From NCBI GenBank assembly GCA_024689505.1, contig JAILDJ010000004.1:22368-86367 (forward strand): 64,000 nt of DNA, read 5' to 3'. Shown piece by piece: positions 55,581 through 64,000 of the stretch; within the stretch, counting starts at the first letter, position 1; every line of letters begins with the position of its first letter. The DNA is from Clostridiales bacterium. GTDB taxonomy: Bacteria; Bacillota; Clostridia; Lachnospirales; Bianqueaceae. Below the pieces are notes generated by a model. The model was not told the origin of the DNA. It saw only the letters and a program-made list of their open reading frames with translations, and did not search any database. Both the position numbers and the translations under genes were made by a program.

Positions 55581-56958
55581 TTCTGCGGTGCGGCTGCCGG
55601 TTCCTGCGTTGTGGCTGCGGCTGCGGTCGGTTCAGATCATCGACCTGTTCGGGTGTCGTACCGATCTTGAGCATGAAGAGGGCAGCGGCGATATCTGTCG
55701 CTTCATAGCCTTCATTCTCCAGACGCAGGGCGATGCGTTGGTAATGATCCAGTTGATGGGTGAAGGAATTGCGGTCGATCAGGCTTCGGACTTCCTCCAC
55801 CAGGTCCTGGGTCCGTTTGCTTTCGATCTCGGCCAGCGTGGGAAGAGAGGCTTCCCGGATCGTTTCCCCGGTATATGCCATGATGGATGCCAACCGCTCA
55901 CTGTCACGGCCGACCACGAAGGTGTAAGCCTTTCCGGTCTTTCCGGCACGACCGGTACGGCCGATGCGGTGCACATAGATCTCATCCTGCTCGGGCACAT
56001 CATAATTGAGGACCAGATCGATGTCATGGACGTCGATGCCGCGGGCAGCGACATCGGTAGCGATCAGCAGATGGGTCTCGTGCTGACGGAACTGCCGCAT
56101 GACCACGTCCCGGGCCTGCTGGGTCATATCTCCATGCAGGGCAGAACAGGTGATACCGTTCTCCTTCAGTGTCTGATACAATTCGTCGACCCGGCGCTTG
56201 GTATTGCAGAAGACCAGCATGCTGTCCGGATGCTCATATTCCAGGATCCGGGCGAGGGCTTCCGGCTTGAGTTTTTCTTTTAAGGTGAAATACAATTGAT
56301 CAACAGAGGCGGCGGCAAGTTCATGCTCGCCGGCGTGGATGAATTTCGGATCCCGAAGATACCTTGCAGTCAGCGCTTTGATGGGTTCCGGCATGGTCGC
56401 AGAAAAGCAGACGGTCTGGCGTTCACCGGGCATGCCGTTCAGTATGGTCTCGATATCTTCACGGAAGCCCATGTTGAGCATTTCATCGGCCTCATCCAGC
56501 ACGACAGTCTGCACGTTTTTGAGTTTCAATGTGTGCCTGCGCAGATGATCGATAAAGCGGCCGGGCGTACCGACGACGATCTGTACACCCCCGCGCAGGG
56601 ACTGGATCTGCTTATCGATGGGCTGACCGCCATAGACCGCGGCCACACGGATCGAAGCATGATATTTCAGAAACTTACGAAGCTCTCCCGCCACTTGCAT
56701 GCACAATTCACGCGTCGGACACAGAACGACTGCCTGCAGGGAACGATCCAATGTTTCGATCCGCTCGATGAGGGGAAGTCCGAAAGCGGCGGTCTTACCG
56801 GTACCGGTCTGTGACTGGCCGACCAGGTCATAGCCCGACAGCATAAGATCTATAGTTTCGGACTGGATCGGCGTAGGCTGGGTATATCCCAGGTCGCCCA
56901 AGGCGCGTAAAGTCTCCGCGGATAAAGGGAAAGCGGAGAAGGAATCTGACTGTGCCAT
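55576..56958 (-). CDS. DEAD/DEAH box RNA helicase
   Basis: GQSQTGTGKTAAFGLPL; VVLDEADEMLNMGF; HRIGRTGRAGKTGKAY. Confidence 0.95.
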   Translation of the reverse strand: MAQSDSFSAFPLSAETLRALGDLGYTQPTPIQSETIDLMLSGYDLVGQSQTGTGKTAAFGLPLIERIETLDRSLQAVVLCPTRELCMQVAGELRKFLKYHASIRVAAVYGGQPIDKQIQSLRGGVQIVVGTPGRFIDHLRRHTLKLKNVQTVVLDEADEMLNMGFREDIETILNGMPGERQTVCFSATMPEPIKALTARYLRDPKFIHAGEHELAAASVDQLYFTLKEKLKPEALARILEYEHPDSMLVFCNTKRRVDELYQTLKENGITCSALHGDMTQQARDVVMRQFRQHETHLLIATDVAARGIDVHDIDLVLNYDVPEQDEIYVHRIGRTGRAGKTGKAYTFVVGRDSERLASIMAYTGETIREASLPTLAEIESKRTQDLVEEVRSLIDRNSFTHQLDHYQRIALRLENEGYEATDIAAALFMLKIGTTPEQVDDLNRPQPQPQRRNRQPHRRK

Positions 56959-57038
56959 ATGATACCTCTTTCTCGAAATACAATGTTTGTATTATATCGT
57001 TTCGGCCGGAAATGGTCAAATGGTATTTTTGAAAAACA

Positions 57039-57067
57039 TTGCAAAAAGAGCGGAAGAATGGTATACT
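57039..57067 (+). promoter_or_regulatory. putative promoter TTGCAA-N17-TATACT
   Basis: ttgcaa 57039-57044, tatact 57062-57067. Confidence 0.6.
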
Positions 57068-57110
57068 CTATTTTGTATGAGTATGCAAATAAAGGAGTGA
57101 TTTTGTCATC

Positions 57111-57587
57111 ATGATTCGCATAACTATGAAAAACGGCAAAACGATCGAATTGGAACTGTATCCGCAGTATGCGCCGATCACGGTCGAGAACTTTATCAAA
57201 CTGGTAAAAGATGGTTTTTACGATGGTCTGACGTTCCACCGTGTCATTTCCGGCTTTATGATCCAGGGCGGCTGCCCGCTGGGCAACGGGACCGGCGGCC
57301 CCGGCTATGAGATCAAAGGGGAATTCGCGCAGAACGGTGTCGATAATCCGCTGAAGCATACACGCGGCGTCATTTCCATGGCACGTTCCATGATGCCCGA
57401 TTCAGCCGGTTCTCAGTTCTTTATCATGCATCAGGACGCTCCGCATCTGGACGGCGGCTACGCGGCGTTCGGAAAGGTCACCAAGGGGATCGAAGTGGTC
57501 GATGAGATCGCGTCCACGCCGACCGATTGGAGAGACAAGCCAGTGGAACCGCAGGTCATGGCCAAGGTGGAATACATTGAAGAATAA
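57111..57587 (+). CDS. cyclophilin-type peptidylprolyl isomerase
   Basis: [62 protein letters not shown]. Confidence 0.95.
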   Translation: MIRITMKNGKTIELELYPQYAPITVENFIKLVKDGFYDGLTFHRVISGFMIQGGCPLGNGTGGPGYEIKGEFAQNGVDNPLKHTRGVISMARSMMPDSAGSQFFIMHQDAPHLDGGYAAFGKVTKGIEVVDEIASTPTDWRDKPVEPQVMAKVEYIEE

Positions 57588-57613
57588 AGACAGATAACAA
57601 GAGGTGAGTCTAA

Positions 57614-59047
57614 ATGGAAAAAAAGAACAATCAAGTGATCACGGCGCTGATCTTGGGTGTTTTGGCGATCGCGGCCGTGGTGGCAGTCGTCTTTGGAGTC
57701 ATCAAGCCATTCGGCGGCAGTCAGGACGCGGGCAGGTCACAGACGTCGGAAGCATCGAAGGAGGACTCCGAAAAGACGGAGCCCAGCAATATCTTCGATA
57801 ACGACACCTCCAAGGAGGAGCCGAAGAACGAGCTTAAGGACCGCCTGGATGCAGTCAAGGCAGTCGACCTCAGCAAGACCGATGCGCTGACGCAGGAAAA
57901 GGCCATCCTGGATGAGTTGATCAACCAGGCGGAAGCAGCCGTCAAGGACGGTGACGAAGCCAAAGCGGAACCGCTGATCGTGCACTGTGAGAACGTGCAG
58001 AAAGCGCTGACCGGCCAAAGCTCCGGACTGACGCTCGGCAAGGTCCAGCAGTTGGTCAAGGGCGGTCTGACGGTCGATGCGAAGCTTGCCGGCGATATCG
58101 TCGATACCGAGGAGCCTGTTTTCAACGTGTATGAAAAGGCCGGCGAAGCAAAGGAATATACTTGGGTACCGCGGGTCAGTGTCGAGAAAGGTACGGACGG
58201 GTACAAACTGTCTTTCACTCCGACTGCGGAAGAGGACGGCAGCATCAAAGCATCCTATATCGTTACCTGTCAGGGCGATATGACCTATGCCCGCGCGAAA
58301 GCGGACTTCACTGCGGCAGCTGCGCAGGAAGCCAAGGAAGAAAAGGAAAAGGACGATTCTTCCGAAAAGGAGAAGGAATCCAAGAAGGATAAGGATAAGG
58401 ACAAAGACAAGGACAAGAAAGAGGAGAAGAAGGAAGAATCCTCCGAGTCCAAAGAAGAGTCCGAGGCCTCCATTGAGACAGACACCGGTGACTGGTCGCA
58501 GATGCTCTATGGCACCGATACGTACTACCTTGTGGAATCAGATATAAATTATCTGACACCATGGCAGCTGATGATCGGCCGCAACGAGATCTACGCGCGT
58601 CATGGCCGTCTGTTCAACGATCCGGAGATCCAGGAATACTTTAACGGTAAAGCCTGGTATAAGGGCTATATCAAGCCGGAGGATTTCGACGATTCTGTCT
58701 TGTCCGATGTCGAGAAATACAACCTGAAACTGATCTATGAAGTAGAGAAGGGCGGATCAGAACCGGAACCGGAGCCGGCGAAGGATTCGAGCTATATGAT
58801 CAGCGGCAGTTCGGACCGCTATCTGACCGACAGCGATGTCAAGGGACTGTCTTCCTGGCAGCTGATGATCGCTCGTAACGAGATCTATGCCCGTCATGGC
58901 CGTAAATTCAATGATAGTGAACTGCAGGAATACTTCAATGGCAAGTCCTGGTACAACGGCACCATCGCACCGGAGAACTTCAATGCCGATGCGATCCTGT
59001 CCGATATCGAACAGGCCAATCTGAAACTGATCCATAAGTACGAATGA
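57614..59047 (+). CDS. membrane-anchored protein with two YARHG domains
   Basis: N-terminal TM; Lys/Glu/Asp linker; LTPWQLMIGRNEIYARHGRLFND... and LSSWQLMIARNEIYARHGRKFND... Confidence 0.88.
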   Translation: MEKKNNQVITALILGVLAIAAVVAVVFGVIKPFGGSQDAGRSQTSEASKEDSEKTEPSNIFDNDTSKEEPKNELKDRLDAVKAVDLSKTDALTQEKAILDELINQAEAAVKDGDEAKAEPLIVHCENVQKALTGQSSGLTLGKVQQLVKGGLTVDAKLAGDIVDTEEPVFNVYEKAGEAKEYTWVPRVSVEKGTDGYKLSFTPTAEEDGSIKASYIVTCQGDMTYARAKADFTAAAAQEAKEEKEKDDSSEKEKESKKDKDKDKDKDKKEEKKEESSESKEESEASIETDTGDWSQMLYGTDTYYLVESDINYLTPWQLMIGRNEIYARHGRLFNDPEIQEYFNGKAWYKGYIKPEDFDDSVLSDVEKYNLKLIYEVEKGGSEPEPEPAKDSSYMISGSSDRYLTDSDVKGLSSWQLMIARNEIYARHGRKFNDSELQEYFNGKSWYNGTIAPENFNADAILSDIEQANLKLIHKYE

Positions 59048-59094
59048 TCATAGCGAGCCGCGGCTATACATGAAGCGTGGCAGAAAGGACAATC

Positions 59095-60597
59095 ATGAAA
59101 CTGGCAAAGTACCTGGAACAGAAGGAACAATTTGAACAGCAGGGCTTTTTGCTGCCGCAGTATGACCGCGACGCGGTCGTCCGCAGTACAAAAGAGGCAC
59201 CAGCATGGGTACATTTCGGCGCGGGAAATATTTTCCGCGCCTTTGCCGCACATCTGCAGCAGATCCTCTTGAACCAGGGGCTGACAGATACCGGCATTAT
59301 CGTAGCCGAAGGTTTCGATGAGCAGATCATCGAAAAAGCGTACCGTCCGTTTAACGAACTCAGCATGTATTGCATGCTGAAGGCTGATGGATCCGTCGTC
59401 AGCGAAGTCATCGGCAGTGTTACAGAATCTTTGATCGCCCGTCCTGGTACAGAAGACTGGGCAAGGCTCGTCGAGATCTTTGAGGCTCCGACCTTGCAGA
59501 TGGCAAGCTGTACGATCACGGAAAAAGGCTATGCATCTTCAGCGCCTGGCACCTTGATGGACGGCATCACACAGCTGCTGTACAAGCGCTATAAAGCCGG
59601 CAAAGCTCCACTGGCTCTGGTCAGCATGGACAATTGCTCCCATAATGGCGAGAAGTTCCAGAATGCCGTCTGTGCGGCAGCAGAACGTGGCATCGCGGAA
59701 GGCGCCTATGAACCGGCATTTGCAGAGTACATCGCAGAGAAGGTCTCTTTCCCCTGGTCTATGATCGACAAGATCACTCCGCGTCCGGATCAGGCCGTTG
59801 TTGCCATGCTGGAGAAGGCGGGCTTCGAGGATACAGAGATCATCGTTACCGACAAGCATACCTGGACGGCGCCGTTCGTCAATGCCGAGCAGGCGGAATA
59901 TCTGGTCATCGAGGACAGCTTCCCGAATGGCCGCCCGCCGCTGGAAAAAGCCGGTGTCATCTTCACTGACCGCGAGCACGTCAATATGACGGAGCGTATG
60001 AAAGTATGTACCTGCCTGAACCCGCTGCATACTGCACTGGCCATTTTCGGCTGCCTGCTGGGGCAGAAGAAGATCTGCGATGAGATGCAGGATGAGGACC
60101 TCAAAGCCATGGTATATAAGCTGGGCTATGTCGAAGGCATGCCAGTGGTGACCGATCCTGGCATCATGGATCCGAAGCAGTTCATCAAGGACGTTTTGGA
60201 ACTGCGCCTGCCGAATCCCTTCATGCCCGATACACCGCAGCGTATCGCTACGGATACTTCGCAGAAACTCTCCATCCGTTTTGGAGAGACGATCAAATCC
60301 TACCTTGCATCTGATGTTCTGAATGTGCAGGATCTTACGATCATCCCCATGGTCCTGGCCGGCTGGCTGCGCTATCTGAGCGGTATCGGCGATGACGGAC
60401 AGCCCTTTGAGATCAGTCCGGATCCGCTGCTGGCGGAAGTCCAGAACAAGCCCGCGGAAGAGATCCTGAAAGATACAACGATCTTCGGCCTGGATCTGGA
60501 TGCAGCCGGGCTGACAGAAAAGATCCTGGCATCCTATGCCCGCATGAATGAAGGTCCCGGCGCTGTACGTGCCGAGATCCGGAGGAACCTTGCATGA
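59095..60597 (+). CDS. mannitol dehydrogenase family protein (fructuronate/tagaturonate reductase-like)
   Basis: [62 protein letters not shown]. Confidence 0.85.
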   Translation: MKLAKYLEQKEQFEQQGFLLPQYDRDAVVRSTKEAPAWVHFGAGNIFRAFAAHLQQILLNQGLTDTGIIVAEGFDEQIIEKAYRPFNELSMYCMLKADGSVVSEVIGSVTESLIARPGTEDWARLVEIFEAPTLQMASCTITEKGYASSAPGTLMDGITQLLYKRYKAGKAPLALVSMDNCSHNGEKFQNAVCAAAERGIAEGAYEPAFAEYIAEKVSFPWSMIDKITPRPDQAVVAMLEKAGFEDTEIIVTDKHTWTAPFVNAEQAEYLVIEDSFPNGRPPLEKAGVIFTDREHVNMTERMKVCTCLNPLHTALAIFGCLLGQKKICDEMQDEDLKAMVYKLGYVEGMPVVTDPGIMDPKQFIKDVLELRLPNPFMPDTPQRIATDTSQKLSIRFGETIKSYLASDVLNVQDLTIIPMVLAGWLRYLSGIGDDGQPFEISPDPLLAEVQNKPAEEILKDTTIFGLDLDAAGLTEKILASYARMNEGPGAVRAEIRRNLA

Positions 60598-61385
60598 GTT
60601 TATATGATGTACAATACCTGGATATCGTAGAACGGATCCTGAAAGACGGATATTACGACAATAACCGTACCGGGATCTCTACATACAAACTGCCGCACCA
60701 GATCATGCAGTTCGATCTGCAGAAGGAGTTTCCGATCCTCACCACCAAGAAAGTGGCTTTCAAGACCGCCGTCAAGGAGATCCTTTGGATCATGAAGGAT
60801 CAGTCCAACGATGTCCGTCTGCTGCAGGAGCAGAACTGCCACGTCTGGGATGAGTGGATGCAGGAGGACGGAACGATCGGTACGGCCTACGGCTGGGTCG
60901 TGCGGGAGTATGATCAGATCAACAAGTTGATCCATACGCTCAAGACCAATCCGCAGGACCGCCGCATGATGATCAATCTTTGGCAGATCCCACATCTTGC
61001 AACCGGTGCTTTGCCGCCATGCTGTTTCCTGTCCATGTGGGACGTGACAGGCGACAAGCTCAACTGCATGTTGATCCAGCGCAGCGGTGATATGGGCCTC
61101 GGTGTACCGTTCAATACGACACAATACGCGGTACTCGTGCATATGATCGCGCAGGTGACAGGCCTCAAACCGGGTCTGTTCACCCATGTGATCAACAATG
61201 CGCACGTATATGAAAACCATGTGGAAGCCATGAAAGAGCAGCTGTCCCGCAGGGATGAAGCCTATCCGGCACCGCAGTTCTGGCTGAATCCGGAAGTCAA
61301 GGATTTCTACGATTTTACAGTCAAAGATGTGAAACTGATCGGTTACAAGCATCATGACAAGATCAGTATGGAGGTTGCGGTATAA
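60594..61385 (+). CDS. thyA: thymidylate synthase
   Basis: [66 protein letters not shown]. Confidence 0.97.
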   Translation: MSLYDVQYLDIVERILKDGYYDNNRTGISTYKLPHQIMQFDLQKEFPILTTKKVAFKTAVKEILWIMKDQSNDVRLLQEQNCHVWDEWMQEDGTIGTAYGWVVREYDQINKLIHTLKTNPQDRRMMINLWQIPHLATGALPPCCFLSMWDVTGDKLNCMLIQRSGDMGLGVPFNTTQYAVLVHMIAQVTGLKPGLFTHVINNAHVYENHVEAMKEQLSRRDEAYPAPQFWLNPEVKDFYDFTVKDVKLIGYKHHDKISMEVAV

Positions 61386-61882
61386 TGTTATCCTTGATCG
61401 TTGCGATCGGCCGCAATCGGGAGATCGGCAAAGATGGCCGCATGCCCTGGCCTACGCTGTCGCAGGATTTCAAACATCTGCAGGAGAAGACCATGGGCAA
61501 AACGCTGCTCATGGGTCAGAAGACCTTCGAGTCTCTGCCGGGCGTCCTGCCGAAGCGTTTCCACATCATCGTGAGCGATGACCTGAACTTCCATAAAGAG
61601 CATAAGCGGGTCCGCGTCGTGCGGGATCTTAAGCAGATCCTGGAAGAATGCCGGGCCGCGGAGGAGGAGATCGTCGTCTTCGGCGGCGCCAGCATCTATC
61701 GGGCGTCTTTGCCATACGTGGAGCGGATGTACATCACGAAGATCGATGCGGAATATGATGCCGACACCTATTTCCCGGAGTGGAATGAGGAAGAGTGGAC
61801 CGTTACGGCAGATGGAGAGCCCATCACAGAGAATGGTCTGACTTATCAGTTTTTTACTTATGAACGGAGCAGCCGGACATGA
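61385..61882 (+). CDS. folA: dihydrofolate reductase
   Basis: [64 protein letters not shown]. Confidence 0.95.
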   Translation: MLSLIVAIGRNREIGKDGRMPWPTLSQDFKHLQEKTMGKTLLMGQKTFESLPGVLPKRFHIIVSDDLNFHKEHKRVRVVRDLKQILEECRAAEEEIVVFGGASIYRASLPYVERMYITKIDAEYDADTYFPEWNEEEWTVTADGEPITENGLTYQFFTYERSSRT

Positions 61883-62991
61883 AAATGGTCATCCCAACGT
61901 TGTTCGGCCTGGAAGGGATCGTCGCTGACGAATTGAAGTGGCAGAAGTTCCAGTACGTCCAGGCCGACAACGGCAAGGTCTATTTTGAAGGTGACTTCAA
62001 AGATATGGCGCGGGCCAACCTTTGGGTCCGCAGCGGAGAACGCGTCCAGATCCTTTTGCGGGAGTTCGACGCGTTTTCTTTTGAGGAATTGTTCCAGAAC
62101 GTCAAAGCCATCCCTTGGGAGATGTATATCGGACAGCAGGACAAGTTCCCCGTGAAAGGCTCTGCGCTGCATTCGGTATTGCACAGCGTTCCGGACTGCC
62201 AGAGCATCATCAAGAAAGCAATCGTGGAGCGGCTGAAAGAGCGCTATCATATCGAGTGGTTCGAGGAGACCGGCGCTTTGTATCAGATCCAGTTCACGAT
62301 CATGAAAGATCATGTGCAGATCCTGCTGGATACGTCCGGGCCGGGCCTGCATAAGCGTGGGTATCGCAAGAACGCCAATGCGGCGCCGATCCGTGAAACA
62401 TTGGCAGCCGGCATGGTCGATCTGGCTCGTGTGCATGCGGACTCTCTGTTGGTGGACCCGTTCTGCGGATCCGGTACGATCGCCATCGAAGCGGGTTTGA
62501 AAGCGCTGAATATCGCCCCCGGCCTGTTCCGCAAGTTCACCTGTGAGGATTGGGCACTGCTGCCGAAGAACACCTTCAAGCAGCTGCGGGAAGAGGCAAT
62601 GGACGTGATCAAGAAAGATGCACCGTTCAAGGCCTATGCCTACGATATCGATCCGGCCGCCCTGGAACTGACAAAGGAAAATGCGAAAAAAGCACACATC
62701 GCCGGACGGATCCATGTAGCGCAGCGGGACGTGAAGGATTTCAAACCGGACGCGGAGCGGCAGATCACGGTCTGCAACCCGCCGTATGGCGAGCGCCTGC
62801 TGGAAGTCAAAGAGGCGGAACGGATCTATAAGACCATGGGTGAGGTCTTCCATCCCGGTGATGGAATGACTTTTTTTGCGATCACGCCGCATGAGCGTTT
62901 TGAAAGCTTGTTTGGGCGGAAAGCTGACAAGAAGCGCAAGCTGTACAACGGTATGATCAAGTGTAATTATTATATGTATTTTAAAGGGTGA
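61879..62991 (+). CDS. class I SAM-dependent RNA methyltransferase (THUMP domain, RlmL/YpsC family)
   Basis: PTLFGLEGIVADELKW; GPGLHKRGYRKNANAAPIRETLAAGMV; VDPFCGSGTIAIEAGL; VCNPPYGERL. Confidence 0.93.
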   Translation: MKMVIPTLFGLEGIVADELKWQKFQYVQADNGKVYFEGDFKDMARANLWVRSGERVQILLREFDAFSFEELFQNVKAIPWEMYIGQQDKFPVKGSALHSVLHSVPDCQSIIKKAIVERLKERYHIEWFEETGALYQIQFTIMKDHVQILLDTSGPGLHKRGYRKNANAAPIRETLAAGMVDLARVHADSLLVDPFCGSGTIAIEAGLKALNIAPGLFRKFTCEDWALLPKNTFKQLREEAMDVIKKDAPFKAYAYDIDPAALELTKENAKKAHIAGRIHVAQRDVKDFKPDAERQITVCNPPYGERLLEVKEAERIYKTMGEVFHPGDGMTFFAITPHERFESLFGRKADKKRKLYNGMIKCNYYMYFKG

Positions 62992-63000
62992 GAACGTAAA

Positions 63001-64000
63001 TGAAACGACGTATCACAGTGGTGTTGCTGGTATTGGCGCTGCTGGCGGCAAGTACCGCCTGCGGCCATTCCGGAAAGGCATCGAAACCTTTGACGCCGGT
63101 GGATCATAGTAACTTCGCAGAAGATGAAGGCGTTTTGCTGGAGATGGATTTTCCGGACTATACCGGTAAGGAAGAATGGACGTACAGCATCTTGTCCAAT
63201 GATACAGAAAAGGCAGTGCCCTATGGCCTTGCGCAGCTGGAGGTGTGCAAGGATGGTGTCTGGTACTGCGTCCCTGAAAAGGAAGGTATCGGTCATACAG
63301 ATGAACTGCCCGTGATCCCGTCCGGTAGCCGCGGCGCGATCCAGGTGGTTTTCACGAATTATGAGTATGACTTTCCTTTGGGCCAGTACAGAGTCGTAGT
63401 ACCTTATTCCTTTGATGATTATGACGCGAGCAAAGGTTGGGATCATATCGCGATGGCAGAATTCTCCATCGTGAAAAAGGCGAAGCGTACGGAATATCAG
63501 CCCTTCGTCGGTCAGATCTACGAGCCGGACAAAGCGGTCAAAGGCGGTGTTATCGCTTTCAGTGGTGACAAGATCTACGGTGAAGATATCCTGGAGACCT
63601 TTTTCTATAAAGCACTCTCCGGAGTGCCCTGTGAAATGCGCATCGTCTATCCAGAACTGGATCTGTGCGAGCACTATGTTTATACAAAAGGCTGCTATAC
63701 GATCCAATCTTACGAGAGACGGGCTGTAACGACGCGTTGTTATAGTTATCTGTACATGGATCCTGTGACGGAGGATCTGACGTTCAGCAATTATGTGGAC
63801 CCGGATCAGGCCGCGGCAGAAGGATTCGTCGTAAGTGAACCGGAGGAAATATTTGCCCTGAACTCTGTCAGCGAGGAGATCCGGGAGGACGTGCAGAGAG
63901 TGCACGATCATGCCATGGACAGTGGCACGATGATGCGCGTTTTCCTGTTCGGTCCGGACAGAAGCGTCATGCTTGTCAAAGTGGACGATACATATATGAT
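63001..64000 (+). CDS. lipoprotein, partial at window end
   Basis: Open frame from ATG 63001: MKRRITVVLLVLALLAASTACGHSGKASKP..., lipobox STACG, no stop before 64000; therefore absent from the ORF track. Confidence 0.75.

Overview
This is a gene-dense chromosomal window, apparently from a Firmicutes/Bacillota-type bacterium (inferred from gene order and families), with about 58 supported protein-coding genes. I found no rRNA, convincing tRNA, CRISPR array or mobile element. Recognisable blocks are: cca; a PEGA-domain membrane protein; ispE; miaB-mutS-mutL-miaA-hfq followed by a PLP-dependent methionine gamma-lyase-family protein and an RsmF-like methyltransferase; an Amidase_3-family membrane protein; a zinc-ribbon/TPM-domain pair; a GlpA-like/FAD-oxidoreductase/DUF1667 trio; a minus-strand VTC-type polyphosphate polymerase, DUF4956 and carbohydrate-binding-protein cluster; gntR, ung, an amidohydrolase and a sugar isomerase; a CorC/HlyC-type protein and lgt; a reduced dcw cluster (mraZ-rsmH-ftsL-like-ftsI-murF-mraY-murD-ftsW-ftsQ-ftsZ); corA, MATE, DEAD-box helicase and PPIase genes; and a tightly overlapping mannitol dehydrogenase-thyA-dfrA-RNA methyltransferase chain. 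The best leads are: (1) an Amidase_3 homologue that has lost a zinc-ligand His and the catalytic Glu, suggesting a pseudo-amidase with an acidic repeat tail; (2) a compact VTC/DUF4956/beta-repeat lipoprotein module that could be a split polyphosphate synthesis and translocation system; (3) a consensus sigma-A promoter whose -35 box lies in the loop of an intrinsic terminator and which drives a ~225-nt leader upstream of a CorC-family gene; (4) a consensus promoter followed by a palindromic operator at gntR; (5) repeated GAAGTG/AAAGTG boxes at the mraZ promoter. All functional statements are inferences from reading translated sequence; no database search was run.
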